The position numbers and the translations under genes are program-made. Positions 17,510 through 26,254 of a stretch of DNA of 64,000 nt are shown in pieces. The notes under the pieces were generated by a model. That model saw only the letters and a program-made list of their open reading frames with translations, made no database searches and was not told the DNA's origin. Position 1 is the stretch's first letter; every line of letters begins with the position of its first letter. This stretch comes from Nakamurella sp. A5-74 (GTDB lineage Bacteria > Actinomycetota > Actinomycetes > Mycobacteriales > Nakamurellaceae), in assembly GCF_040438885.1 (NCBI RefSeq), contig NZ_CP159218.1, positions 124,001 to 188,000 of the forward strand, given 5' to 3'.

Positions 17510-20500
17510 GTGGGTTCCTCACCCCGGCGGTTGCGCCGTCCCCGGCGTCTGCTCGGTGCGTGTTGTGCCCTGGTGACAGTCCTGGCCGGGTGCACGGGCA
17601 ACCCACCGCCGATCGCCGTGCTGCCGACCGCAGCGACAGCCTCGCCGACGTCCGGCTCCACCTCGAGCATCGCCGGCACCACGACCACCTCCCCAGCCGC
17701 TCCGGTCAGCACTGCGACCCAGATCGCCTTAACCACCACAGGTTCCGGTGACGATCCTCAGCGCACCGTGCTGCGCACCGAGGAGGAGGCGCCGCGGACC
17801 CGGACCGACGAGATCCTCGCCGCCCTGTCCACCGGAGCGCCGACCGTGCAGTTGGCGATCGATGCCTTCGACGTCAGCATCGCGGACCTACCGGGCGCGA
17901 CACAGAGTGCGCTGCCCGACGGTGACGGGCTGCCGCCCGGGCAGGTCATGGAACTGATCAACAGCGCACGAGGCTCGCTCACCGCGGCACAGGTCGCGAT
18001 CATCGACGAGTACACCGCAGGCGAGCAGATCGCCGTGCTCGACGTGCCGGGCGGAGCACCCGGCGGACCATCGGCGCCGAGCACCGCGGGCGGATCCATG
18101 ACGCCCACCACGGCGGGTACCTCAGCGCCGACCACCACCACCACGGCGGGCACCACAGCGCCGAGCACCACCACCGCGTCCGAGACAACTCCCACGACGT
18201 CCCAGGGGCTGCGCGGCATGCTCGGGTGGGCTGCGGCAGCCCCGAGCGAGGTGAAGCTCAGGGCGCTGCTGCAGCAGACCATCAACGATTGGCTGGCCTA
18301 CCGACCCGCCGTGGTCAACACCTACGCACAGGTCGTTCTGGAGAAACTGACCAAGCAGCCCAAGGGGAAGAACCTCCGGGACGCGCTGATGTACGTCGAT
18401 CCCGCCTTCATCGCCGCCCACCCGACGCAGTGCCGGATCAGCGTGACGCCGCTGGCGCTCGGTGGAGCCCACTCGGACTTCTACTACCAGGTGATCTTCG
18501 CCCACGAGCTCTTCCACTGCCACCAGGCCAGGGTCAACCTGCGCTCCCCCGCCTGGGTGGTGGAGGGCAGCGCGGACTTCGCTTCCTACGACCTGTACCG
18601 CTCACGCGCGCCCGCCGAGCGGCAGTACGAGCTGTTCGACGAATGGTGGTCGATTCCGAAGAAGCCGTTGGCGAAGTCCACCTACGATGCCTGGCCGCTG
18701 TACGACATCTACCGGGAGCGGACCGGCGGCGACCCCTATCCGGCGATCGACGCGATGCTTGCCGTGGGCGGAACCGACCCCGCGACGATCCTGGCCGCGG
18801 GTGGAATGGACGGCCAGGTCTACTCGCTGATGATCCAGTCGACCTCGTCCCGCGCCGCCACGGCACCGGATGCGTTGTGGCGCTACACCTGGCCCGGTCG
18901 CAGCACCGAGTACGGCCCGCACGACAACGAGATCAAGTACCCCGCCCAGGGGGTGGGTCTGCTCGAGATCGAGAGCATGCCGCACTTCAGCCACGCCGCC
19001 TCCCGGGTGCCATTCACCGGCCAGGTCGTGATGGTCGAGCTCCGGCCCTCCCACGGCGATCTGTTGACGATCGCGCAATCACGCACGGTGTCCCTGGGGG
19101 AGGGACAACGGACGTGGTTCTGCCTGCAGCCCAGCGTGTGTCGCTGTCCGGAGAACTTCGAGCCGAAGTTCGACTGGACCATGGCGCAGCCGAAGTTGAC
19201 CTTCGCCATGTCGTTCCAGGACGCGTCGACGTCGGTCGACGTCGACGCCCGGAAGTGGGACGAGAAGACCTTCTGCACCGAGCGGCCGCAGAAGCCGGTG
19301 CGCTCCGGGCACTCCGACGGCGACCCGCACCTTCAGACGTTCGACGGGCTCAGCTACGACGCGATGCAACTCGGGGAGTTCGTCACGACGCAGGACATCG
19401 GCGGCGACTTCACCGTCCAGGAGCGCCACGAACCAGCGACATTCGGTACCGCGGTGACCTCGCTGGCGATGTCCGACGGCGAGCACCGGGTGACGGTGAC
19501 GCTGCCGACCCCGGAGGCCGACCCGGTCATCGAGGTGGACGGGAACGTCGAGGTCGCAACAACTTTCACCGCCGGTGGGATCTCCGGCGCGAACACCTCC
19601 ACCGAGGACGCTGCTCAGGAGTGGACGTTCACCTGGCCGGACGGCTCGCAGGTCGCCGCGCACATCAAGCTGGGGATCAACGTCAGCGTCTCGCCGGCCG
19701 AGGCGCGACTGTCGCGGCTGGAGGGACTGCTCGGAACCCCCGACGGGACCTTCCTCGACGACCTGACCAGTCCGCTGGGCGGACTCGACAACCTGGACGC
19801 CTTCCAGGAGCAGTGGTTGGTGACGAGTGCGTCGTCGCTGTTCGACTACGAACCAGGGCAGAGTGCTGAGACGTTCCGCACCGCGCCGCGACCCGCCCTG
19901 GTGCCGATCAAGCAGGAGGCGCTCGACGCCTGCACCGCATCGTTGGGTGAGAACGCCACCTCCGTCGAGATCCGTTCCTGTGCCTTCGATGTCAGCGCTA
20001 CCGGCAACGACGACTACACGCAGGTGTACCAGCAGGTCGTCGAAGATCGCCAGCAGGAAGAGGCGCTGCAGGACCCCGACACCCCGCTGCCCGATCCGAC
20101 GACACCGTCGTCGACCAGCCCCGGTTCTCCCGGCCGACAGGGCTCGGCAGCGCTCACGGTGGATGGCGTGGTCGAACCACCCGGCAGCTACGGCAGTGAT
20201 CTCGTCGAGGGCAGCGTGGAAGTGGTCGCCGGCACTGTCGTCGTCCTCCGCGCGTCCTGCCCGGCGGACGCCGAACTCGATCTCGGTGCCGATCTGCAGA
20301 TCGGTGAGACCCACTCGAGCCTGTTCCTCTGCGGTCCCAACGTCCGGCTGCAGACCTACGACCAGCAGGGAGACGACGTGGTACCGCCCGGCGAGGCCTA
20401 CGCACTGATGACGGAGAGCGGCACCCTGACCATCTCGTTGGACACCGCATCGCAGGTCCAGGTCGCGGCCTCGGTGGAGGTGTTCGTGGACCCTGAACCA

Positions 20501-20812
20501 CAGGAGATCCGTGGCCCGGACGTGCCCACGACGGGTCAGAAGATCACCCTGGACGGTATCGCCGACACGGTGGTGGTGTGGATGTCGACGGGCGCCGGTG
20601 AATCCGTCGACTGGACCGTCACCGGGGCCCCGAAGTCGTTGTGCCGCAAGATCTACTACGTCGGCCGCGACAGCCCGGACCCGATGCTCGGTTCGGTGTG
20701 TGGCCAGCAGGCCGACTTCGGCCTCACCCCGGGCACCGCCGAGCTGCCGTTCGTCTTCTTCCAACGCACCGACGGTACCGCCGAATTCACCCTGACCAGG
20801 GTCCCGAAATGA
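17510..20812 (+). CDS. Large lipoprotein with HELFH metallopeptidase-like and von Willebrand D domains
   Basis: 1100-residue predicted lipoprotein: arginine-rich N-region, hydrophobic core and lipobox VLAGC with C28. Ser/Thr/Pro-rich linkers occupy about 34-80 and 185-232. A gluzincin-like region follows, with zinc motif HELFH (332-336) and a downstream glutamate E352 in WVVEGSADF, as in peptidase MA-type enzymes. Cysteines at 308, 337, 538, 544 and 546 may form disulfides. A von Willebrand factor D-like domain begins at GDPHLQTFDG (604-613). The C-terminal third has another linker (about 848-875) and beta-rich segments. GTG 17510 is the likely start, with only a weak RBS. Likely a cell-surface protease or adhesin; substrate unknown. 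Both domains are seen; activity is inference. Confidence 0.8.
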   Translation: MGSSPRRLRRPRRLLGACCALVTVLAGCTGNPPPIAVLPTAATASPTSGSTSSIAGTTTTSPAAPVSTATQIALTTTGSGDDPQRTVLRTEEEAPRTRTDEILAALSTGAPTVQLAIDAFDVSIADLPGATQSALPDGDGLPPGQVMELINSARGSLTAAQVAIIDEYTAGEQIAVLDVPGGAPGGPSAPSTAGGSMTPTTAGTSAPTTTTTAGTTAPSTTTASETTPTTSQGLRGMLGWAAAAPSEVKLRALLQQTINDWLAYRPAVVNTYAQVVLEKLTKQPKGKNLRDALMYVDPAFIAAHPTQCRISVTPLALGGAHSDFYYQVIFAHELFHCHQARVNLRSPAWVVEGSADFASYDLYRSRAPAERQYELFDEWWSIPKKPLAKSTYDAWPLYDIYRERTGGDPYPAIDAMLAVGGTDPATILAAGGMDGQVYSLMIQSTSSRAATAPDALWRYTWPGRSTEYGPHDNEIKYPAQGVGLLEIESMPHFSHAASRVPFTGQVVMVELRPSHGDLLTIAQSRTVSLGEGQRTWFCLQPSVCRCPENFEPKFDWTMAQPKLTFAMSFQDASTSVDVDARKWDEKTFCTERPQKPVRSGHSDGDPHLQTFDGLSYDAMQLGEFVTTQDIGGDFTVQERHEPATFGTAVTSLAMSDGEHRVTVTLPTPEADPVIEVDGNVEVATTFTAGGISGANTSTEDAAQEWTFTWPDGSQVAAHIKLGINVSVSPAEARLSRLEGLLGTPDGTFLDDLTSPLGGLDNLDAFQEQWLVTSASSLFDYEPGQSAETFRTAPRPALVPIKQEALDACTASLGENATSVEIRSCAFDVSATGNDDYTQVYQQVVEDRQQEEALQDPDTPLPDPTTPSSTSPGSPGRQGSAALTVDGVVEPPGSYGSDLVEGSVEVVAGTVVVLRASCPADAELDLGADLQIGETHSSLFLCGPNVRLQTYDQQGDDVVPPGEAYALMTESGTLTISLDTASQVQVAASVEVFVDPEPQEIRGPDVPTTGQKITLDGIADTVVVWMSTGAGESVDWTVTGAPKSLCRKIYYVGRDSPDPMLGSVCGQQADFGLTPGTAELPFVFFQRTDGTAEFTLTRVPK

Positions 20813-20947
20813 CCGGGTGGGTTCCACGTGCTCAGGAACGCGGATCGGGCTGCGGCGACGATTTCGATGCTCGCTCCGATGCTGTCGACGCGGTGGGCGT
20901 CGTCTCAGAAGCCCGACTGCTCGGCAACTGAGACGCCGGGCTCGTGG

Positions 20948-21457
20948 CTACCCGATCCAAACCCCTGCCGCCGCGACGGTTTCCAGGGCTTCGTTCTTGA
21001 TCGCCGGGGTAGAGCTGGCAACGCACTCGGTCGGTATGACGACCTGGTAGCCCCGCGCGAGTGCATCGATCGCCGTCTGTTGCACGGCAGCTTCGGTCAC
21101 CACGCCGGCGATCACGATCGTGGCGATCCGTGCTCGCTGGAGCATGTCGTGCAGTGCTGGGACTCCGAACGCGCTGATGGTCGTCTTGGTGGTCACCCAT
21201 TCGTCGGCCTCGACAGCGACTGCCTCGCAGATGTCCCCCCGGCGCCCCAGCGTCGGGGGAGGTGCATCCTGCACCTGATGTCGCACATGGAGGACCAGCC
21301 GGTCCCGGTCTCGAAAGGTGCGGTGCAGGTTCTCGGCACACTCGGCGGCCGCCGGACCGGCCACCGAGACGTAGCGCTCGATGATCCAGTCCTGGAAATC
21401 GACCAGCAGCAGTGCGGTGCCGCGCGGGAAGTCCGCGGCCGGGTCAGTTGTTGTCAA
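20948..21457 (-). CDS. Isochorismatase-fold cysteine-hydrolase-like protein lacking the cysteine
   Basis: 169-residue Rossmann-like protein of the isochorismatase/nicotinamidase superfamily. The first catalytic Asp (TALLLVDFQDW) and a lysine (WVTTKTTISAFG) are present. The nucleophile position of the usual TD-x-CV motif reads GVVTEAAVQQTA, so the catalytic cysteine is replaced by alanine. It may be a non-hydrolytic or isochorismatase-like variant. TTG 21457 is preferred because GGAG lies seven bases upstream and family similarity begins there; a longer reading to 21697 would overlap the divergent gene. Divergent from the small ORF-marR operon, which probably regulates it. Confidence 0.75.
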   Translation of the reverse strand: MTTTDPAADFPRGTALLLVDFQDWIIERYVSVAGPAAAECAENLHRTFRDRDRLVLHVRHQVQDAPPPTLGRRGDICEAVAVEADEWVTTKTTISAFGVPALHDMLQRARIATIVIAGVVTEAAVQQTAIDALARGYQVVIPTECVASSTPAIKNEALETVAAAGVWIG

Positions 21458-21522
21458 CGCAGTCTCCAGCAGGTGGTGATGCCAGACACCGGCATCTATC
21501 TGAGTGCTGTCAAGTGCCAGTG

Positions 21523-21535
21523 TACAGTCATCACT
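21523..21535 (+). promoter_or_regulatory. Candidate -10 element of a leaderless small-ORF/marR operon
   Basis: TACAGT at 21523-21528 is followed after seven bases by GTG 21536. That is the spacing expected if transcription starts at the start codon itself. The surrounding sequence AGTGCCAGTGTACAGTC with TCATCACT has short inverted halves that could serve as a MarR operator. Confidence 0.4.
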
Positions 21536-21679
21536 GTGGACGCGCACTGGGTGGGCAACATCGGAGCGGGCGGCATCAGCCGCCTGCGGCAGTACATCCA
21601 TGCCGGCGGCATCACCTTTCACGGTGTCGAGCTCGAAGCGCTGAACACTGCGCCCGCCACCGCAGGAGGACGGCACTGA
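21536..21679 (+). CDS. 47-residue small protein coupled to marR
   Basis: Short ORF from GTG 21536 to TGA 21679 whose stop overlaps the marR start as TGATG. Third positions are about 80% G or C across 47 codons, as in real genes of this genome. The product begins VDAHWVGNIGAGGISRLRQ and includes YIHAGGITFHGVELEAL; there is no signal peptide or membrane segment. I do not recognise the family. It has no RBS, which fits leaderless initiation behind the TACAGT element. The coupling suggests a role tied to the MarR regulator or simply a translated leader for it. Confidence 0.55.
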   Translation: MDAHWVGNIGAGGISRLRQYIHAGGITFHGVELEALNTAPATAGGRH

Positions 21680-22131
21680 TGTCGGAAGGACGACCACGGC
21701 TGAACACCGAGATGGTCCGACTCGGCGGACTGATCAAGCAAGCCGAGCAAGCACTCATCACCGCCAAGACCATCGCTCTCAAGCAGTTCGACCTCACCGT
21801 TCCCCAGTACGCCGCGTTGTTCGTCCTGGGAACCACCCCCGAAGCATCGGCGGCTCAGCTGGCTCGAGCCTGCCTGGTCACGCCGCAGACCATGGCCACG
21901 GTGATCACCAACCTCGAGGCCAAAGGTCTGGTGGACCGCAGCACCTCCCCGATGCATCGGCGACTCAGAGAGACCCGATTGACCGACACCGCGATACCGG
22001 TGCTGGAGGGCGCCGATCGAGCCGCCGTACAGATCGAGGAAGCCTTGGCAGTCGAGTTCAGCCCCGAGGAACTCCGCTCACTCCAGGAGCTGCTGAACCG
22101 CACCATCACCGCCCTGCACCAGCTCGGCTGA
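21679..22131 (+). CDS. MarR-family transcriptional regulator
   Basis: 150-residue MarR-type winged-helix regulator. Helices of the dimer domain flank the DNA-binding core: QFDLTVPQYAALFVLG, ASAAQLARACLVTPQTMATV (recognition helix) and GLVDRSTSPMHRRLRETRLTDT (wing). AGGAGG lies nine bases before the ATG. It is translationally coupled to the upstream 47-codon ORF and divergent from the isochorismatase-fold gene, the most likely target. MarR proteins usually respond to phenolic compounds or oxidants; the ligand here is unknown. Confidence 0.92.
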   Translation: MSEGRPRLNTEMVRLGGLIKQAEQALITAKTIALKQFDLTVPQYAALFVLGTTPEASAAQLARACLVTPQTMATVITNLEAKGLVDRSTSPMHRRLRETRLTDTAIPVLEGADRAAVQIEEALAVEFSPEELRSLQELLNRTITALHQLG

Positions 22132-22358
22132 CACCACGTCAGCAGTCGGCTCCCGTCCGCTGCTCGGCGTCGTCCACACGGGCTGCGTTCACCCACGCCA
22201 TCCGCCGGCTGGTCGCCAGGTCCGTCGACCTCGACCTGTAGTGACCATCGGTGGGAATCCTCACGACCGCACATCGGCGATCTCGACGCCGTCCACGGGC
22301 CGTTCATTCCGTTCAGCAGGCACTCCTGTCCTTGCGGACACCGCCCACACTGTGACGG

Positions 22359-22685
22359 TCATGAGGCGCCGATGACGCACGGCAGGGGTGGTGGGGGGGA
22401 CTGCACGCGCACGGTGGGGCTGGTGATTCGGTGCCGGCAGCGGATCCACCAGGTGAGCATGAGCGCTGACGCGAGCGTGTTGAACAGGTGGATGGCCCAG
22501 ATCGGGCCGACGGGCAGGGTGATCACGTAGAAGCTCTGCAGGAAGTTTCCGCAGTTGGCGATGATCAGGTTCGCGCCGCTGTAGGAGCGCAGGTCGCGGC
22601 TGCGCCGGGCCTTGATCAACATGGGCAGGGTGGACAGGACGAACAGTACGGTCGCCGTAGCGCCGGCGATCGCGGGCCAGTGCAC
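22359..22685 (-). CDS. PQ-loop (SemiSWEET-like) small membrane protein
   Basis: 108-residue membrane protein with three helices (about 4-22, 36-58 and 61-82), the size of a single SemiSWEET unit. The PQ-loop-like region is STLPMLIKARRSRDLRSYSG followed by NCGNFLQSFYVI. Such proteins dimerise and transport small sugars or related solutes. The start is GTG 22685, with AAGGAG seven bases upstream. The proline-rich tail after residue 90 is atypical. Lies 79 bases downstream of the SDR gene in the same direction, with a similar ribosome site, so an operon is likely. Confidence 0.72.
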   Translation of the reverse strand: MHWPAIAGATATVLFVLSTLPMLIKARRSRDLRSYSGANLIIANCGNFLQSFYVITLPVGPIWAIHLFNTLASALMLTWWIRCRHRITSPTVRVQSPPPPLPCVIGAS

Positions 22686-22764
22686 GGCACTCTCCTTGTT
22701 GTCGTGGAAGGGCGCAGGTCCGGCCGCAGACCGGTTGGTGTGCGGCCGGATACGGCCGCGTCGA

Positions 22765-23499
22765 CTACCAGTGAATGGGGCCGTCGGCGTCGACGAACGT
22801 GCCGGACGCGGCTCCTGCGGGCAGGGTCGCGGCGGTGAGCACGACCTGGGCGGCGTGGTCCGCGGTGGTGGGCGCCTGGTCCCGGTTGATCGGGGTGAGG
22901 TCGGTCTGCACGAAGCCGGGACAGACCGAGGTGATGATGATCGGGGTGTCGGCGAGCGCCTTGGACAGGCTGATGGTGAAGCTGTTCAGCGCAGCTTTGG
23001 ACGCTTGGTAGGCCGGCACGATCATCGAGTAGTAGGCCGAGGACGGATCGGCCTGTTCGGTGAGCGAGCCCACTCGGCTGGAGACGTTCACGATGCGCCC
23101 CGCCTCGCTCCTGCGCAGCAGGGGCAGGAACGCCTCCACGACGTTGAACGGCCCCAGCACGTTCGTGGCGAAGGTGGCGGCCACCGCGGTGGGATCGGCC
23201 AACTCGGCTCCCTCGGATGTCGCCTCGGGCAACACTCCGGCGTTGTTGACCAGGACATCGACGTGACCGAACTCGTCGCCGATCTGCTGTGCTGCGCTCG
23301 CAGCGTTGTCCGGTGACGTGACCTCGAGCACGACGCCCCTGGCCTGGACGCCCTCGTTGCCGAGCCGGTGCGCGGCGGCGTCGACACTCTGTTGGGACCT
23401 TCCCGTCACCACGACGGTGAATCCGTTGTGTCCCAACGCGGAAGCGGTGGCAGCGCCGATCCCGCGGGTGGCTCCGGTTACTACGGCAACTCTTGGCAC
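22765..23499 (-). CDS. Short-chain dehydrogenase/reductase
   Basis: 244-residue classical SDR. NADP-binding motif TGATRGIG near residue 8, NNAG, catalytic Ser in NVSSRVGSL and the YxxxK motif YQASK are intact, as is PGFVQTDL after the active site. GTG 23499 is the start: AAGGAG lies seven bases upstream and the domain begins immediately (VPRVAVVTG). Oxidises or reduces an alcohol/carbonyl substrate that cannot be named. First gene of a probable two-gene unit with the PQ-loop protein. Confidence 0.9.
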   Translation of the reverse strand: MPRVAVVTGATRGIGAATASALGHNGFTVVVTGRSQQSVDAAAHRLGNEGVQARGVVLEVTSPDNAASAAQQIGDEFGHVDVLVNNAGVLPEATSEGAELADPTAVAATFATNVLGPFNVVEAFLPLLRRSEAGRIVNVSSRVGSLTEQADPSSAYYSMIVPAYQASKAALNSFTISLSKALADTPIIITSVCPGFVQTDLTPINRDQAPTTADHAAQVVLTAATLPAGAASGTFVDADGPIHW

Positions 23500-24129
23500 A
23501 GTGCACTCCTTGTTGATGAGTCGTCCACACCGCTCCGTGGTGGCGGTGTGATGGCTCAACAGTGCCAACGGCTCTCACGGAATGCTGGCGGGAATCAGAC
23601 CCCGCGTTCGGGGTTCTGTCGCCGCCGCAGGCGTTCTCGTCGCCGCAACCGTCATCGTGTTTGAGCGTTCCCGGTCCGCATGATGTGGCAGCTCATACGG
23701 CCCAGCCAAGGCCGGCCTCGAGTCGTGGAACGTCGGCCCGGCCGCCGAGCTCGGTGCTCGCGGCGTCACGGCCAATGCGATCTCACCCAGATACGGCGGT
23801 GCACCACCACCCGTTGAGATCGGCTGCGGCGCTCAGTGCCTGCAAGGAGGTACTCACGGGGCACCCCACACCGCTCGCCGCAGACGTAGCGTGATCCAGG
23901 TGGAGAACCGAGCCGAGGTACGCGACTCGGCCGGGCCTACTCAGATCAGACCATCGAGTTGGGCACCTGCACCGCCACACTCGAGCAGTTGAACAGCCTC
24001 CAGGGAGTCGACATCACCGTCGAGATCGTCCGGTAGGCGCTGGGCGGCAACGACTCGGTCCGACCCGCTCACGAGCACTGCTGCTGACAACGGATTCCAG
24101 CACGTCCTACCGATCTCAGGAAAGAGACA
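23500..24129. other. 630-base non-coding stretch containing an SDR gene remnant
   Basis: At 23708-23800 (+) a short in-frame stretch encodes AGLESWNVGPAAELGARGVT followed by ANAISPRYGG. This matches the helix and strand after the YxxxK lysine of an SDR, but there is no intact start or N-terminus. A second short frame, YSDQTIELGTCTATLEQL with NSLQGVDITVEIVR, ends at TAG near 24036 and is unrecognised. The rest holds nothing I can assign. The region looks like decayed genes rather than regulatory DNA. Confidence 0.45.
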
Positions 24130-25302
24130 ATGGCTCTCACCCACCGAATCACCCTGCTGGGTGCCGGCACTTGCGTCGCGGTGCTGCTGGCGTCCTGCAG
24201 CACCGCCCGGACGTCGCCGGCGTCGTCCGCCCGGACCTCGCTGTCGTCGACCGCCGGGCCGACGGGGGCTGACTCGTCGACCTCGGTCGCGTCCGACGCG
24301 GGATCGACGTTCGCCGGTACCCCGCCACCGACCGGTCGCCGCGCGCCCGTCGGCACACCCCGAACGGTGACTGCCGGGCTGGCCGCTCCCTGGTCGGTCG
24401 TCTTCCACGGCGACACACCACTGGTCAGCGAACGGGACAGCGCGCGGATCCTCGAACTGGCTGCAGACGGCGCTGCCCGACCCATCGGCACCATCCCGGG
24501 AGTCGCGGCGGCGGGCGAAGGTGGCCTGCTGGGGCTGGCTGTCGATGAGCAGAGCCGGCTGTACGCCTACTTCACCGCGGACGACGGCAACCGGATCGCG
24601 CGCTTCGACATCTCGGGCGAGCCGGGCTCGCTCACACTCGGGCCGCCCGAGACGATCCTCGACCAGATCCCCAGCGCGAGCTACCACGACGGCGGGCGAC
24701 TGGCCTTCGGCCCGGACCAGATGCTCTACGCCACCGTCGGCGACGCCGGCCAGAGTGATCGCGCCCAGGACCTGGACTCGCTGAGCGGCAAGATCCTCCG
24801 CATGACCCCCGATGGCGAAGTCCCGCAGGGCAATCCGTATCCGGGGTCCCTGGTCTACAGCTACGGGCACCGGAATCCCCAGGGCCTCACCTGGACGGAC
24901 GACGGAACCATGTTCGCCACGGAGTTCGGGCAGAACACCTGGGACGAGCTCAACATCATCACCCCGGGGAGCAACTACGGCTGGCCGACCGTCGAAGGGA
25001 TCGCCGGAACCGACGGCTTCACCGATCCGGTTCAGCAATGGGCTCCCCAGGACGCCAGCCCCAGTGGGATGACGAGTATCGGCGGGACCCTGTTCATCGC
25101 CAACCTGCGCGGCGCGGTCCTGCGAGCGGTCCCCGCTGCGGACCCGACCACCTCGACCGACTACTTCAGCGGCGAGTTCGGCCGGATCCGAGACGTCACC
25201 GTGGCACCGGATGGACGCCTGTGGTTCGTCACCAACAACACGGACGGCCGAGGAACCCCTCGTCCCGGCGACGACCAAATTCTCAGTGTGGACGTGGAAT
25301 GA
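24130..25302 (+). CDS. PQQ-dependent sugar dehydrogenase-like lipoprotein (GSDH family)
   Basis: 390-residue predicted lipoprotein: lipobox VLLASC near residue 23, Ser/Thr-rich linker to about 75, then a six-bladed beta-propeller of the glucose/sorbosone dehydrogenase family. Recognisable blades include GLAAPWSVVF, GEGGLLGLAVDEQ, HDGGRLAFGPDQMLYATVGD, YSYGHRNPQGLTW, EFGQNTWDELNII and NYGWPTVEG. The family histidine (GHRNPQGL) and NYGWP motif are present. Would oxidise sugars at the outer membrane face with PQQ if cofactor is available, though some homologues have no proven activity. RBS GGAAAGAG precedes the ATG. Confidence 0.87.
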   Translation: MALTHRITLLGAGTCVAVLLASCSTARTSPASSARTSLSSTAGPTGADSSTSVASDAGSTFAGTPPPTGRRAPVGTPRTVTAGLAAPWSVVFHGDTPLVSERDSARILELAADGAARPIGTIPGVAAAGEGGLLGLAVDEQSRLYAYFTADDGNRIARFDISGEPGSLTLGPPETILDQIPSASYHDGGRLAFGPDQMLYATVGDAGQSDRAQDLDSLSGKILRMTPDGEVPQGNPYPGSLVYSYGHRNPQGLTWTDDGTMFATEFGQNTWDELNIITPGSNYGWPTVEGIAGTDGFTDPVQQWAPQDASPSGMTSIGGTLFIANLRGAVLRAVPAADPTTSTDYFSGEFGRIRDVTVAPDGRLWFVTNNTDGRGTPRPGDDQILSVDVE

Positions 25303-25339
25303 CCTCGCGCACGGTCCACGCAAGGGGATTCGTGCAGAA

Positions 25340-26254
25340 CTACCGGGTGGGTGCGGTCGATGCTGTTGCGCCGGACACCTGTGCAGGCGGGGTCGGCTGG
25401 GCGTTCCGAGCCTTGGCCGTCGGCGATTCGGTCTCTGCGGAGGTCGGGGGCGTGACGTCGGGCGTCGGTGAGACCGTCGCGGTCGGTTCGCCGGGTGTCG
25501 GTGCCGTGGTGGGTTCGCCGGGCGTCGGTGCCACCGGCGGCGGGGTGGGATCGGCCACCGTCGTGGTCCGGACAGGGGCGGTCGGGCAGGTGGTCGTCGG
25601 CATCATCGACGGCGACACCGACGCGACCGGTGGGGATGCTTCCGTCGGGTCAGCCGCTCGTGGGGCCGTCCAGACGGATGGTCGCGGTGCGGTGGTGGGT
25701 GCCCGGCTGGCGGGTGGGGTCGGCGGGTCGATGACCGCGGATGGCGACGCGGTGGTGGGTGCCTGGCTGGCGGGTGGGGTCGGCGGGTCGATGACCGGGG
25801 ATGGCGGCGGTGCGGTGGTGGGCGCCTGGCTGGCGGGTGAGGTGGGCGGTTCGGTGACGGTGGGCGACGGAGCTGCGGTGTCAACGGCGCCGGTCGGGGC
25901 GACCGAAGGCGGTTCGGTGTACTCCGGGGTCTCCGATGCCCGGTCGACGGTGGGGGTCACGGTGGACGGCGGCAGGCGGGTGGGGTCGCCGGTGTCGCAG
26001 CCGACCGTCGCCACCGGCTCCTGCCCGGTGCGAACCCCGGGCACGGTGGAGCCGGAGTTCAACGATGCATGGACCACCAACACCCCACCGATCACCGCCG
26101 CCGCAACGCCTACGGGCAGCACGGCGCGGAGCGTCCGCCGCCGGCGGCTGTCCAGATCGACGACCTGTCGGGTGGTCGTGTCGGAGTGCAGCTGATCGGC
26201 GCGGGCGGCGAACAGGTGTGTGAGGCGCCGTTCGAGGTCGGGATCGTGGGTCAT
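25340..26254 (-). CDS. Membrane-anchored partner (putative anti-sigma) with Pro/Thr-rich exterior
   Basis: 304-residue single-pass protein. A cytoplasmic N-terminus of about 48 residues (HDPDLERRLTHLFAARADQ) is followed by one transmembrane helix (49-66, AVLPVGVAAAVIGGVLVV). A long extracellular tail is rich in Pro, Thr and Ser with internal repeats of 20-21 residues. ATG 26254 overlaps the ECF stop (ATGA), so the two are co-translated, the usual arrangement of ECF factors and their anti-sigma or accessory membrane proteins. No zinc-binding anti-sigma motif is visible. Function is inferred from position. Confidence 0.75.
   Translation of the reverse strand: MTHDPDLERRLTHLFAARADQLHSDTTTRQVVDLDSRRRRTLRAVLPVGVAAAVIGGVLVVHASLNSGSTVPGVRTGQEPVATVGCDTGDPTRLPPSTVTPTVDRASETPEYTEPPSVAPTGAVDTAAPSPTVTEPPTSPASQAPTTAPPPSPVIDPPTPPASQAPTTASPSAVIDPPTPPASRAPTTAPRPSVWTAPRAADPTEASPPVASVSPSMMPTTTCPTAPVRTTTVADPTPPPVAPTPGEPTTAPTPGEPTATVSPTPDVTPPTSAETESPTAKARNAQPTPPAQVSGATASTAPTR
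25691..25876. repeat. Three in-gene repeats of 60-63 bp
   Basis: Copies begin GGTGGTGGGTGCC at 25691, 25751 and 25814. They encode near-identical Pro/Ala/Thr-rich modules (DPPTPPASQAPTTA type) in the tail of the membrane partner protein. Lengths of 60 and 63 keep the frame, so copy number could vary without breaking the gene. Two shorter 27-bp copies (GTTCGCCGGGTGTCGGTGCC and a variant) lie at about 25485-25535. Confidence 0.85.

Noticed and set aside
19079-20827. 582-residue minus-strand frame
   Set aside because: Shadow of the VWD lipoprotein gene; no RBS, no family and unnatural composition.
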